Source: Papilionanthe hookeriana x Papilionanthe teres (Eukaryota; Streptophyta; Magnoliopsida; Asparagales; Orchidaceae). Taken from it: a DNA stretch of 64,000 nt. Below are positions 33,742 through 46,760 of this stretch, one piece after another; positions within the stretch are counted from its first letter, which is position 1; each line of letters begins with the position of its first letter. A program made the translations under genes and the position numbers. The notes under the pieces are model-generated. The model saw nothing but the letters and a program-made list of their open reading frames with translations. It was not told the origin of the DNA and did no database searches. Where the stretch lies: contig CM040427.1 of the NCBI GenBank assembly GCA_022702705.1, positions 77,739,283 to 77,803,282 on the forward strand, given 5' to 3'.

Positions 33742-34382
33742 TGGATAAAATAAGGTTCAATAAGAGTTTTCAACCATCGCCCATTCTATTAAACTTATAT
33801 ACCAAATGGTTCAAAATGACTTAATGGAGGTTCTGGGTATGTTCGACCTAATGGAGAATGGAACAATGTTCTTATGTCGTATTAAGTTGTTTGTTAGTCA
33901 TGTTTAGTTGTTAGTGCTTAATGTTTTATGTATTGTTTGTGTTATAAGTTGTTGTGTTTTAAGTGTTCGTTTTGTGTTTTGTTTAATGTGTTAAAGAGTG
34001 AGTAAAAATGAGATCTTACGCAAGAATCATGGATTAAAGATTTGTAGTTTTTACTTATTTTTTCTTTAGTAAAGAAGTTTATGTTTGTGTGAAACTTGTA
34101 TTGAATCTATTTAATAAAAAAATAGAAATTAGTGAATTCGCTGGAAAGCGCCGAGACCTAGCGCTTCCGCTCCATAGCTCCGTGGCTAAGCGTCGTACTT
34201 TTATGCTTAGGCGTTGGTTCACGAAAATTGGTTTGCCAGTTTTAAAAACCCAAAAATCACCATTTTTCTTCTCCCCATCATCTTCTTCATTCGGAGTTCA
34301 CGACTTAGAGAGTTAGGGCATCTCCAAATTTGCGATTTTTAAGTTATTTCAAGCCAAATTTGTTAGATTTGATTCTTCTTAG

Positions 34383-34582
34383 GTAAGTGCACTACTCATA
34401 AGTAAATTTTTTTTATTTTCACCATGTATTTGAGGAGCATTGTGGAGAAATCTGAGATTTACTATTTATGGTGAAAATTTGAGAAAAAAGCTTTGGAAAT
34501 TACTTGTTTAAGCTTTTAGAAGTTGAGTTTAGTGATTTTAACTTAATTTTCGAATTTATGATAATTTTTATGCAAATTTTAG
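34383..34582 (+). other. Predicted 200-bp intron before the envelope-like ORF
   Basis: The donor CTTAG|GTAAGT at 34378-34388 is a near-perfect plant 5' splice site. The acceptor is TGCAAATTTTAG at 34571-34582, two bases before ATG 34585. The interval is T-rich, as plant introns are. Splicing ahead of the envelope-like ORF has been reported for Athila-type elements. Confidence 0.55.
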
Positions 34583-34584
34583 AA

Positions 34585-35730
34585 ATGGCACCAAAAAGAA
34601 GCAAGGGGAGAATCACTTTTGATTCAGATAAGTTTGTAAGTCTGAATGCTCAGGATCATTAAGTGCAAGAACTACACTCATGTAAACTGATTCAGGAGCG
34701 AGGCTTTGATAAGCCTGGTGGAATGATAGATGAGATGATTATTAGAAGTCTTTGGGATAGATTTTGCTGTTTCTTGGCCGTGGCTATTATTTCTGCTGTG
34801 CGGGAATTTTATCAAAATCTCCATAAGTCAGAAGAAAATTTTGTGATGGTTTGAGGACAGTTGGTTCATTTCACGCCCGAGGTAATTAACGAGTTTTATC
34901 TGTTGTCTTCGACTACATTTTTTTATTCAAATTATAATCCTACGGCAGAGGAATTGGATGAAATAATTTCCGCTTTAACTGATGGAAGAGGATTATGGAA
35001 AATAATTAATGAAAGAAGAGCTAACTTCCCTACCTCAAAGCTGAATGCCACCTCTAAGGCATGACATTACTTTATGTCATCCAAACTAATTTCTACCAAT
35101 CATCTGAGTGAGGTAACAAGAAAAAGAGCCACATTTAATTGTTGTATTCAGTAGGGGAAGGCAATTGATGTTGGAAAGATTGTTTTTTATTGTATTTGGA
35201 GTTCTTCCAGAGCTGTTACTACTACAGCTATGAGATTTGCTTCCCTTGTTCATTCATTGTTTGAGTGGGCTGGTGTGAAATCTGATAAATTGGGAAGAGG
35301 TACTTTAGACTCTTAAGCCTATTACTAGCGTGAATGTGAAAACATATGCTGAGCATTCCTTTTTGGATGGAGAGGAGGATTCGATAGAGCTTCAAGTGCT
35401 TCTACTTTTGTTGCTTCTACACCTTATGCTTCAACTTCTTATGCATGATCAGGTCAGTTTACTGATTCACAAAAAGAATTTTTAAATAAAATGAAAGAAA
35501 ATATCAATTAGACTGCGGATCGAGTTCATGATTTTGAAGGAAAGGTAGATCATATAGGAGATTATCTGCAGAAACATAGTGAATATGAGGAGAATTTTCA
35601 CAATTATATGGATAGACAGATTAGAGGAGATTATATTGTTGTGCTACCTCCACATCCACATTATACCCTATATGAGCCTACTCATGCTTGGAATGAAGGA
35701 GATGACAAGGAGGAAAAAGATGAGGATTAG
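34585..35730 (+). pseudogene. Athila envelope-like ORF (outer element)
   Basis: The third gene of Athila elements, often called env-like; a true envelope role is unproven. It starts MAPKRSKG at ATG 34585, just after the predicted intron. The central conserved region lies at about 34680-35290 and a coiled-coil-like C-terminal part with an acidic end reaches the stop at 35730. In-frame stops lie at 34660, 34852, 35062 and about 35155, with a frameshift at about 35310-35450, so the gene is dead. A homologous minus-strand fragment is at 55636-56262. I saw no clear hydrophobic membrane segment, but the breaks limit this judgement. Confidence 0.75.
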
Positions 35731-37248
35731 GATTTATATTTTGTATTTTTTGTGAACTGTTATGTTGTATTGTATGTTTGGACTTTTTATTCTGTATGAG
35801 TTGTGAACTTTTTATTTGTGTTTGTTATTTAGATTTTTTTTGTGGTAGATGTGATGGAAAAACTGATGTACTAGTTGGTGAAATATTTTATTTTGTTTTT
35901 ATGTTATTTATGGACGTTGTTTATTTGTGTTATGTGATGTGATTGTTTAGATTTTTTCGGGTAGTAAATGTGATTAAAAAAAAATTTAGTGTATTTGGTT
36001 TGTTACTGTAGCACTTATTCCAAAAACTATTACAAAGGTTTAGAACACTATTAAAATTCAATATTGAATATCATGCTTAACTTTTCAATTTACTACCATA
36101 TAGATATTTTAGTCCTGGATTTTTGTTTAAGTATGTGTGAATTGGCTTTTATTACCTCCACTACTTTAGAAGTCTTTTGAATTTCTTTTATATAAAATGA
36201 GAAGTTAAAATTTGACCTAGTTGTTATTACTTTCATTTTTAATTATTATACTTGCATATTTAGGATATAAAAATTTCTGCAAGTATGATACTTATAGTTT
36301 TCAATTTATACCCATGTATCTTTTTACTAGGTTTAAATGTTTTATCATAACAAAAAACTTTAAAATTTGGGGGGAATGAAACAATTTTCAAAAAATTAAA
36401 TTTTCTTTGTTCTCAAATGTGCTAAAAACAAAGTTTGATTTTGATTGAAAAATAATTATATGTATTAAGTTATATTAGGGAAGTAAAATTTTGAATATAG
36501 AAATGAGTAAGAGAATTTAGTTAAAATCTATAGAAATGATGAAAAATTTAAAGTTAAAAATTTCTTAATGAAGATAAATATTTTGTAACTATCTTTAGTA
36601 AATAAAGTTGTATTTTTAGATAAATAAAAGGATTAGATTTTTATTTTTAATACTTAAGTTTCTTTTGAAAATAATTTTAAAACTTTTATTATATGTCTAA
36701 GTAAAATATATATATCTACCTTATGCTTTAAAAAAGGAATGATGGAATTCAAAATTATTAAAGGCCTATATAGATATAGTAATCCTTACCTATAATAAAA
36801 TTTAAAAAAAAAAGAAAAGAAAAGAAAAGTGAAAAATAGTATGTGAAAAAGGAAAGAGAGGTTTGATGATTTAAGGGCCTAATCAAAAATTGGTTCCACA
36901 CCTGATCTTTCTAAAGTATAAGATTTGAGAAAATCTTGAAGTTTATGGATATAATATAGTTAGTATAATTATTTTTAGTAAAGATTTTTAATTAAAAAAA
37001 TAAAATAAAATGCCTACGAGTATTTCTAAATGAGATAGGAACTCATAATTTTCATAAACCTTTACTTAAGAGTTTTCTAAACTTTAAATTGGTCTCATTT
37101 ATTAAAATTTTTTAAAAATTGAACAACTACATTTCTAGAAAAAATTTTTGGAAACTCCTAAAAAACTCATCCACATAATTTACTTGTTTGATTTTATGTG
37201 ATTATAGTGTCACTTGAGGACAAGTAACATTTTATGTTTGGGAGATTT
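35731..37248 (+). other. Outer Athila 3' non-coding region with polypurine tract
   Basis: AT-rich and non-coding. It contains an AAGAAAAGAAAAGAAAAG purine stretch (about 36810), the block 'aaaggcctatatagatatagtaatcc' shared with 29691, and CACTTGAGGACAAGTAACAT...TTTGGGAGATTT (37210-37248) just before the LTR, the same polypurine region as in the inner element. Confidence 0.7.
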
Positions 37249-39027
37249 TGATACAACTAAATATATAGTATTTTTATACATATTTTTATACTTATTTTTA
37301 ATGATATTGCATTTTAATGGAAAGTATTTTGTGTATTTTTCTTGCATGTATGATTAACTCGATAATTGTGATGAAATGAGTGAAAAATGACCAAATTTGA
37401 AGCAAAAAATGAAGAAATGTGCAAAATTGATCGGTGGTGACTAAATACCCTGACCCGCGCTTACGTGCCAGAGCCTTGCAGCTATGCGCCCAGACCTGGA
37501 GCTTACACGCCAGAAGCCTCACGGCTAAGCGCCGAGACCTCGCGCTTATACACGGCAGTTACTTTAGTGAAGTTATTTAATTTTTGGTGCCATTTTGTAT
37601 GGGTGTTTGAGGTATATCTTAGTACAAACGTGAGTAATTTCCTATTGGCATCAAAATTAAATTAAATTACTATTAAATGGATGCATCTCTTTGAGGATTT
37701 ATTGAATCTGGACATAATTTGAAGAGAAATGAAGACACCTATTGGAAATATTTAAAAAGAAGGCTTAGGATTCAGAAAATGATTGTTGTTGGAGGGTGTG
37801 TAGTTTATGTTTATTGTGTAGGAAAGTTTTTAGTAACACACCACTCTACTTCACCATTTCTACTTACTTTAATATAGTTTGTATTAGGATTAGAAGAGAG
37901 ATTTGGAGTCCTTAGAGTTGAGCACCACCCTCAAAGGAGTATTGTAAGGAAAAACAAAGTTTTCAAAGGAACTTCAAGAGTTTGGTGGAGAGAATTTATA
38001 GATAAATCTTTATATTTGTTATTACATTTGGTTTTTAATTATGATTTCTTATGTTTCCACTATGATTCTAATTTTAAAACAAATTGTGATTGTATTTTCT
38101 ATATGAATTCTGAGTAATTTTCTTTATTTTTTTCTTTAAAATGATGAAGTAATTAAGATATGAATGGATGTTGTGTGAAGTATAGGAAATCAATGTTGGA
38201 AGATGTTGTGATGATTCAAAAAATTGCACTTCATTTACTTCTTGATTTAGCCAATTAAGATGTTAATATATGTTGTGAGAACATGTAAGAACCGGTATGA
38301 TATTGTCTTAGTCAATATTTGGTAAGAATCATATGAGATTATATGGGTGAGAATGTGATCCATATAATTGAGTGCAAATAAATAAGGAGATATACTTTGA
38401 TGGGTGTAGAAATAGTCGACTTAGAGTGACAAGCTAAATCACCCAATTCGATTTATTATTTTATGTCTTGATACGTGATGTTAGCCCTCAGGTGGAGGGA
38501 GAAGAAGAAAGTATAGAGTGAGAGCTAGTATCTTTCTTGCCTAGCCCGTCTTTAAGATTACTAAAACACTAAATTAACATATGTTCATTATAACATCTCT
38601 TGTAAGGGTAGAAAATATAATTGCTCTTATTTGGCACAACACATTTTAGATACTTTCACAACAGAATTGCATGTCTAATTATTTATTCATAAAAAATGAA
38701 AAAGATATTTTATTTGCATTTGCTTTCATCTCTCAAAAATCTAGATAAAGTAGTTGTTTACTTTTATTTCAAATTATAAAAAATACCAAAGAGAATCGAA
38801 TTTTTTTTCCTAGAATATTATTTTTAGTTTGGGTAAGATATTTCTTAAAAAGTAAAATGTTATTTTTTTTGTTTTCTTTCTTTTAAAAATTTTTACACAT
38901 TTTTTCATGTGGGTTCGATATCTCGGGTCTTAAACAGTAGATCCTATATTACTTGATAATAATATGTATTCTTACGTAAAATCCCATTTTATAATAGCAA
39001 TTAAAACTCTTATTTGCATTGGCATTA
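37249..39027 (+). repeat. Outer Athila 3' LTR
   Basis: Starts TGATACAACTAAATATATAG, collinear with 19823 for its first ~0.93 kb. The end is placed at 39027 (GGCATTA) by comparison with the inner LTR end (GTCGCATCA); the terminal CA appears mutated. It includes the 'ctatattacttgata' block shared by all Athila LTRs here. Confidence 0.8.
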
Positions 39028-39060
39028 ATTTTTTTGCGTCGTTGTAAAGAAAGAGATATC
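39028..39060 (+). other. Degenerate primer-site-like sequence after the 3' LTR
   Basis: ATTTTTTTGCGTCGTTGTAAAGAAAG follows the LTR end just as TGTTTTTAGCGCCGTTGCCGGGGAAG follows the inner 5' LTR. If real, this LTR was once also the 5' LTR of a neighbouring copy. The match is partial. Confidence 0.3.
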
Positions 39061-42000
39061 ATTAAAAAGAAGTATAAATTCATATATAAAACGTAAGCAT
39101 AAATATCAGGGATCACGCTGTCAAACCATCAAAGGGCTGATTCATCAAGGTGGTTAAGAGGAGGCGACATATTATGGGGCCATCAATCTGGAGCAAACCG
39201 ATCGATGAATCGAATGGCCTTACGTGGTCGATTGGTCAATTCTCCGTTTAAATGAGTCCACGCAAGGGATCCTTTGCTTTTCATTGGCACTGCCTCTTTA
39301 ATTTGCCAAGTGAATTACACTTTTGCGAGCAATCAGATAGGCGCTCATATCTCCTCTTTCCATCCCTAGTTCGCCTGCGGAAACGTATTTGTGTTGTTGT
39401 GTTGTGACTCACCTTGCCCCTCTATCCACTGATCTCTGATCTGGCTGCGCTGGATAGGAAAATTCTCTGGTGGGGCCTTTCGGGACGAACCCCTGAGGTT
39501 CCACTTCTAAGCGAGGCACCTAGTCATTGCTGAAGATGATTCTGTTCGAGAGGCCTCGAATTGCTTCGTCATGAGAGTCATCTAAATTTGTAAGATTTGG
39601 ACCTGAGTTTGGATGTGTGGTTGCTCTTCCTTGTTAGGTTCCATGGTTTTAATTTCTCTTTTGTAAGTTTCTCCATTGTATTTAGCTCCACTTCTCGTCT
39701 GGGACATGTCCACACTCATCGCACCACCTTTCAAGGTATTGGATCCCGGAGTGTCTTTTGTGAATACGTTTCGAGAGTTAGAGTCAAGTGAATGAGAGAA
39801 TAAAGTCAATCAAAAGTTATTGTTGACAGAACAGGGGAGAGTCCCCTTATTCATATTTTTGTCTCCTATTTATAGAGGTGTATTTAATACAATTACGGAA
39901 AGGAGAGAACAGTTATGAAAATTGTTCTTATTATGATCTATGCTCTAATAAATTGTATGGATTTCATTCCATATCTGTATTCTAATTTGAATCTTGATAT
40001 GGCGGTAATTGGTTGATCGACTTGCTAAAATTCGCATGACTGAGGCAATCGACTGGGTGGCGACCGTGCCTTGTGTTCGGTCGACCGAGGCATTCAGTTG
40101 ATGACGATCTCGTCTGTCGTGGCAAAAGCAGGTCGGACGTTCAATCCCGATCAGGAGATTTCTGCATGTGCTTCAGTTCGTCGGTCGATCGACTGATGAG
40201 TCAACTTATTTCGTTGGGTGAACCGCGGCTCACTTGTGGCTTTGGCTTAAGTCATACGGAGTCGACGTCTCATCTATCTCATCGGTTCATCGCCTTAGTC
40301 TGATACCCCTATTTGCAAGTTCTTGGGAGGATCTTGTCGTTGTCTGTGTGAGATATCGAATTAGACATGGTGCTATAATGAATTACGATTGTGAGTCGAC
40401 TACTTATCCTTGGGGGAGCTTTTTACTTTTGGTTGTCTATCTTCTTTGAGATTTGTGCCGGTAATTCTAGTCTAAATCGTTTTAAAATGATAATTAATAA
40501 AAAATAGGAAATAGCAATACTTAATTTGTCACATATTTAGGCTGCTTGAGATATGCATATATTGCCTCTTTTTTATAAATTATCATACTTCCCATAGCAA
40601 CATATTGAGCAGCATAAGTTAAGTAAATATTTGTAGAAATTCATTATCTGCCAGTCATCACTAACAGTTTTGCCGTCTCCGCTGGTAAAGACACGTCATG
40701 AACTTGCCGACTGGTGCACCAAACTGACCCACCAACATGCAATTAAGTGAATAGATACACTCAACGAATAGCTCAAACACCACTCATTGAAGACATCCTT
40801 CAATTTAATGATTGAGTACTTGTGTACCTTTTAAGAACAGAGTGCAATTCATTTGCATATGTTCACCTACAAATTCATTTGTTGTTCAAAAAATAATTTA
40901 TTAAATATTTAACTTGTATATTATTTAGTTAAACTTCTTTTAGATATAGCATATTTAGATAATTATTAAAAATATTATAATATAATCAGTAATGTTAATA
41001 TGTTAGAATTAAGTATCAATTGCGTACTTGATTGCTTAATGTGCTTATTTGCCATAACATAAGCATATATATATCGTTATTATATTCATTAATTAAATTA
41101 TATTTTTTTTAATTTATTTATCTATTAATGCTAGTATCATTTTTAGTGCATGAATACAAATTTGATATGAAGGACATCACATTCCAATAAAGTAATAATT
41201 TGTATATCATTAAAAAAATCATTTGATAAATACATATATTTTAAGGTAATTTCTAAATTAGAAATTTATAGAATTAAATTCATGGTCATCTTACCTCCAA
41301 TTTAAATAAATTTATAATTAAACTTAATATCTCAAAAAGACAAATGCAGCAACACCAAAAATAATTCAATTTTAGTTCAAATAAACTCAAATCAAGTGAT
41401 ATATTATTTTAAAATAAGTCTCAAGTGAAAAGTAAAGTCTAAGGGGTAAATGTTAGACCTTGTGGAACTTTAACACAAACATATACGTGTTAATCACAAT
41501 GTGATAATTTTCATTGCTTATTGAGATACACTCACAAGCTATGCTCATCAAAGCATTGTGATCAACATCAGGTCACACATCTAAAAAAGCTTATATGCCA
41601 TCAAAAGCAAACTAAGTAATGATCATGTAAAATGTAAAGTGATTTAACATGACATGGTTGCTCAAACTAGGTGTGAGCATGCATAAGTGATAAGCTAAGT
41701 GGTTTCACATGATGTGAATGCTCTATCGAAGTGTGAGACAACACAAACAAATACCAAAAGATAGTTTAGGTACGAGTGCTATGCTAGCTGAAAACTCATA
41801 CCAACTCACGTGTATATGAATGTGTGACTTGCTTACTCAACATGGTCGTACAAGGTAAACAACCATGCATGAGGGGTAAGCAAGAGTTTATGCAATGCAC
41901 ATTCATGTTAGGTGAAGTGACTGCACGTAAATAGATTATATATGTGGCAGACTCATATGTTATGTAGTATGAGTCACACCAAGTGGCGTAACCACTTCCA

Positions 42001-42120
42001 AAAGCTATGCAAGAATTCAATATGAGCATATGATAATGCGCGCTCATGATGAGGATGCCAATCACACAAGTCCAAATGCAAATAGACACTACACTCATAT
42101 GACATGTTATTACACAAAAA
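39061..42120. other. Stretch without recognisable genes
   Basis: 39100-40470 is GC-richer, with many TCGACCGA/GATCGACTG words and unconvincing short ORFs. On the minus strand CTCTATAAATAGGAG (about 39868-39882) resembles a TATA box. 40480-41450 is AT-rich and featureless. Around 41645-41745 two loosely similar 60-bp units occur (catgacatggttgctc / catgatgtgaatgctc, each followed by gtgtgag). No domain was recognised in any frame. Confidence 0.5.
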
Positions 42121-42129
42121 GTTAGAGTG

Positions 42130-43450
42130 AAGCAAGTTGGTCGTAACACGCAAGTATATGTGTCATGTAATAATGACGATTCAAAGTACCGTGTATTGAT
42201 CCTACGAGGAAAGGACTAATAAATATTATAACAGATGATTCTTTAGTTTATTAAATTTTAAACCTAGTTCAGTCAGATCACAAGTAAAAGATTAAATTCC
42301 TACAATCCTATTCACAAACAAAAAAAATACATGAGCTAGAAAACAAAGAAAACATCAGGTGGAGAAATCTTACAAATTTTCAAGAGAGATGAGGCTCGCC
42401 CCCCAATGATTCAGGTGTCATGATAATTCGTAGTTTTCTTATGTTTTCCCCCATGTGATAGTTGTCAATAGGATAAAATATTCTTCTTAAGCCTATGTCT
42501 AGGTCAGAAAAAGAATAAAAAACTCATTAGTTAAGTTTTTCTTATCTCATGGCATTTTAAAAGGATTATTCTCATCCCCTTTCTAGGTTACAAAATTCTA
42601 ATTAGATGTCAATTCACCAAAGATTTTTTGGTTAACCTATTAGTACCTCTACGCATCAGATAGAATTCATAGATCATGAAAGATGTTAGCATCATAACTA
42701 ACCAGATCAATAGTGAATGAACACCAAAGTTAACACCACAACTTTAGCATGAAAGCTATAAAAATGACTTGGGGAAACAATATGAGAAAACAACATAAAA
42801 TCATGATCCTTACATCATTGAGACTTGAAAGAGAACATAGATACTCATAATAGAAAGAATGAAAACAAATAATTCCATGAAAATTATGTTGCAAGCCAAA
42901 ATTGAGAAAAACACTTACAAAATAATTTGTCCTCACTACCAAATTAGACGCTCTCCCCCTCATACAATCTTCTCTCCAAAACAGTAAGAAAATGAAAGAT
43001 AAGAAGATGAAAAATAGCCCTTAGGACCTTAACCTCAGCAAGGAAGAAGGCCATGAGGGAGAAGTTTCCCTCTCTCACCAAGTCCCTCAATCTCTACCTC
43101 CAGCAATCCTTGATGATCCAAGCCTCATTTCAAGGTGCCCTAAATCTATTTTGATAGCTCTAGTCTTGGATTTAGCAAGATGTTTCTTCCCAAAAATGTT
43201 TTTGGCTTCATTGGTGTGGTCACGCCCAAACCTATCATGGTCATGCCAACCTTGCTGGTCAGGAAGCGTGGTCAACCCCGATCCTGACGTGTTTCACAAG
43301 CATGTTGATTGAGTGGGATGATCACATCTGATCTGAGTATAGTTACGCAACTGCCTTCGATGCAGCTGTGAGGTCACTCCCATATGGGGTGTGCTCGTGC
43401 CAATTTTTGCAGTCTCAAACTTGGTTTTTCTCATTCTAAAATATGCGCTT
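42130..43450 (-). repeat. Possible divergent Athila-like LTR remnant
   Basis: The plus-strand text ACGCAAGTATATGTGTCATG...GTGTATTGATCCTACGAGGAAAGG (42148-42216) parallels the 3' end of the minus-strand Athila LTRs at 50345 and 52755 (acgcaagtatac...ttgatcccacagggaag). A GC-rich part near 43210-43410 sits roughly where Athila LTRs carry theirs. Boundaries are not visible. Confidence 0.35.
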
Positions 43451-45271
43451 AATCTTCTATAATCTGCATATTACTAATAAAAAACCTTTTGAAAGAGTAA
43501 ATCTTTAAAAATGAAAACAAAACAACAAGTGAAAAGCATGATCAGATGTAGTAAAAGTTGGATTTACTCATGTCAACACGCATACATGAATGCAAAATGC
43601 TAGCATAAATGCCAAAATATGTCAAAGTGTTATGTGAAATAACACAACACTTTGATAGTATAAAACTAGTTCACAAGTGTTGTTTTTAGTATTTCTCTCT
43701 TTTTTTCTTTTACTCGCCAGCTTGTCTATTGTCATATGATGTCATTTGTCTAGTAAATCTCTCTTTTAGATCATATTGATGATCAGTAGAAGAGATGAAT
43801 CAAATAATAACAAAAATACAATAAAGATAGACAAACAAGAGAAAGAAAGTGAGTAATTTTCATAAAGTAAACTTCACGTGATAGCCCAAGAGCATACGGC
43901 TGAAACGAGATCGAACTGAAAATTCTTTAGGATATATCCGCAAAGACGACCCTATGAAAGCAATCCATAACCATAGAGTCAAGTGTGTTTGCTTGTTTTG
44001 GGGTCAAGTGCAACTCCTAAAAAAATATATTCCTTTGGATAATTACATCTTGGTGCATGCCCAAGAGTACTCTCAATAAAAGGAGTCCTGCTTAACACTT
44101 ATATAAAGACTAATAGAGGATATGCCAATAGGAGATTATCCATTAGAATATCTCACAGCTTTCAAAGCTCTTGCTAACCACAAGGCAGAGAGTGAATCTC
44201 TCACATCCCGAATAGGTAGTGGCTCATCGGCACACGGGGCCCGTGAAATAACCAAATCAACTCATATGATTCACACTATGCTTCTAAAGCCTAACCAAGC
44301 CATATGAGTAGAGAATGAATCACCGTATCCCAAACGGGTGGCACTTTATCCATAATTATGGCCTACGAGACGACACTAACAAAGTGTCAAAAGGACTAAC
44401 AAGGCTCAAATGGGTAAGCAAAGGAAGGGTATGCTGATCCTAATATGATAGAGAAAGTTGAGTCAGGATACTACGGATCTGTCAACCCAAGCTATTGGGA
44501 CTCCAATTCTACCTAGTCATAAAGGTAGTTGACACAACATGATCAGAGACCCCCTTGTCAGCAATCTATGAACTGCATCGTCCAAAGAAACCTCAGTAGC
44601 CCTAAGGTCAAGAGAAAGAAAACTCTAAATCATGTGACCCTATGTAGGTAGAATATATAGAGGTGGGAATTATACATGTCAAAGTGGTGAGAAAGCTACT
44701 GGAGTGGAAAGAGAAGAGAGGCACTACTACGAGGCCGAGACCCTCTCACAAAGGACTTACTATCCTTCTGGGTCGGGGATACCTCTAACACCCTAAGCGT
44801 GCTACATAAATACCTAAGTATAAATCTATTTTAGGCCAATCAGGTTGAAGAAGCAAAGGGGCTTCTCCTTGAGACAAATAAATGATGTTGTGAGCTAATC
44901 AGTTCTAATATGGAGGCCTTATTAATATGACTTTGGTTATGCTCATGTTATGCAACTCGTATAAACTCTGGCCTGAAGGCATGCAAGAAATTGAAGGCAG
45001 ATTTTGTAAAATCTTGAAATGTTTTAATCCTAAATTTTGATTAGTCTTAATCTTTTATTAGCATTTTTATAGGAAAATTAGAATATTATGTCCTTAAACA
45101 ACTTCAGTCACATTTACAATGAGCCTAGACCATCGACAATCAAATAACGAAGAAGCCCAGTCAATCACATTGCAGAAAGTAAAAGCACACCAAGTATAAT
45201 AAATAAAAGGATCAAATGCACCGGATTGACACCATATCTCAAAATAAGCAGAAGGTCACCAGGCAATGCAT
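43451..45271. other. Stretch without recognisable genes
   Basis: Mixed-composition sequence with scattered stops in all frames and no domain or repeat structure that I recognise. The 61-codon frame at 44122-44307 has no recognisable motif. It ends at the target duplication of the solo LTR. Confidence 0.5.
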
Positions 45272-45869
45272 ATACATGTTGACCTCATTTTTGAGGTCTT
45301 TCATTTCCTCCTCCTTAGATCCTAGGATCTAGCCTTAGGATTTCCTTATTTTGGACTCTCTTAGAGGACTAGACTGGGACCCACCGTGTTTAGAAATTCA
45401 AGCCATCTCCTCGCTCCTCGAAGTTTCATATGGACGGCTCTAAATCCTCGACATCTAGTTGAGTCGATTAAAAGCCGACGTATTGAAACTCTTGTTGAGT
45501 TCCTATAGGGATTTGAAAGCCATAGGTGGACCACACTGCGTGCGACGTTTGACTTTTTGCCACGAGCAACATGTTTGGCTATGGTTCTCGCTTAGGCGAA
45601 GACCAGTGAATAATTTGCTCATTAAGTGGCTCCAGTCGGGTCAAAATAAATTCATTTTTTGCGACGTTACGCAAATTTAATTTAAATTGATGCGACCGTT
45701 GGCGAATTTGTTCGAACGACCCCGGATGAAGAAAAGGCTGCGCCGTTGCGTCTGGAACGTCGATTTTAGCTAGGTAGGATACCCATTTTGCTAGTGTTCC
45801 GTGCACGAGCAAATTGCACGGAAATCGATGCATGCAATTTAAAAATGATAAAAAAAAGGATTTCTCCCC

Positions 45870-45877
45870 TATTTAAA
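45870..45877 (+). promoter_or_regulatory. Candidate TATA box of solo LTR
   Basis: CCTATTTAAACC, the same octamer as at 5349, followed by 'cctaaccctaaacccc' and a leader-like CT-rich region. Confidence 0.5.
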
Positions 45878-46399
45878 CCTCGCAACAACCTAACCCTAAA
45901 CCCCGAATTCATTTCATTCGGTGCCCCCACTCCACTCACGGATAGAGAGCCGAAAATCCCTCACACGCATTTCTTCTCCCTGGCATGCCCTAGTCGGAGT
46001 TCTCCATACCGCAGCTCCCCTCTTGGCCGACCTTCTTCTTCTTCTTGCTCGAGGCTCTAGCCCTAGCTGCTGCTCTCCTCTTCGAGCCGAACTTCTTCCT
46101 CACTCCGACAGTCGAATACCTCTTCCTCTTGGAGTTTTCTTCTCTCAAAACCGCAAAGGGCTTACGAAGAAGAGAGCTTAGGGCTCCCCATTCACAACTC
46201 TCTCCATTCGGCCGAAACCCTCCTCTTCGGCGCGATTTCGTCGCACCCTCTCGACCAGTGACGCCACTGGTGAGCTCACCGGCGTTACTTCCTCCACACG
46301 CCAACCTGAGAACCTTCGCCGCTCATAGGCCTTCCTCTTCATCTCGCGAAAAGGTCAATTAGGGAAGCAAGGCAGAGTTTCGGCTTTTGGCTCCACCAC

Positions 46400-46760
46400 T
46401 CGGTTTGCTTTGTCCTCTCTCTTGATCGATTTTCTTGCTTCATTACTCGGTCTTCTTTGCTTGGTTGCTCGATCTTTTTTGCTTGTTTGCTCAGTTTCTT
46501 GCTTGAACTTCAGTTTTCTTGCTAGTTTGTTCGATATTCTTGTTCGTTGCCCGATTTCTTTCTTGCATCTGCTATCTCCTTGCTCGTTTTTTTTTATACG
46601 CTTGCCAGTTTGCTCATTTGCTTGTCGGTTGTTCGATTTCTTTCTTGGTTCTGCAATTTTCTCGATTGATCTTTTGATATTCTTGCTAGTTTGCTGAACA
46701 TTCTCGGTAGTTTGCTTGATGTTTTGTTGGATGTTTTCTTTACTAGGCTGTTTGTTTGCC
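46400..46760. repeat. Degenerate short tandem repeat (TTGCTCGATTTCTTTCTTG type)
   Basis: Imperfect repeats of about 20-40 bp based on 'cttgctcgattttcttgctt' words. The open frame at 46410-46697 (leucine/serine/phenylalanine-rich) is a by-product. Confidence 0.6.

Larger units (their letters stand above)
19823..39027 (+). mobile_element. Outer Athila-lineage element, degenerate, with nested Athila
   Basis: Defined by matching LTR starts TGATACACCTAAA (19823) and TGATACAACTAAA (37249), with the Athila order of protease, RT, RNase H, integrase and envelope-like ORF between them. A deletion removed the 3' half of the 5' LTR, the primer site and gag. A second Athila sits inside its integrase. The five bases before the element are GTCCG; I do not find this repeated after 39027, so the target duplication is lost. 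Confidence 0.85.

Noticed and set aside
39860..39890. Minus-strand TATA box as part of a copia LTR
   Set aside because: CTATAAATAGGAG is a fair match, but I found no matching LTR ends, primer site or coding region around it.
45788..46362. Cluster of Ser/Arg/Leu-rich ORFs on both strands of the solo LTR
   Set aside because: CT-rich transcribed leader of the LTR; frames overlap on both strands, no ATG context or domain, and not shared with other LTR copies.
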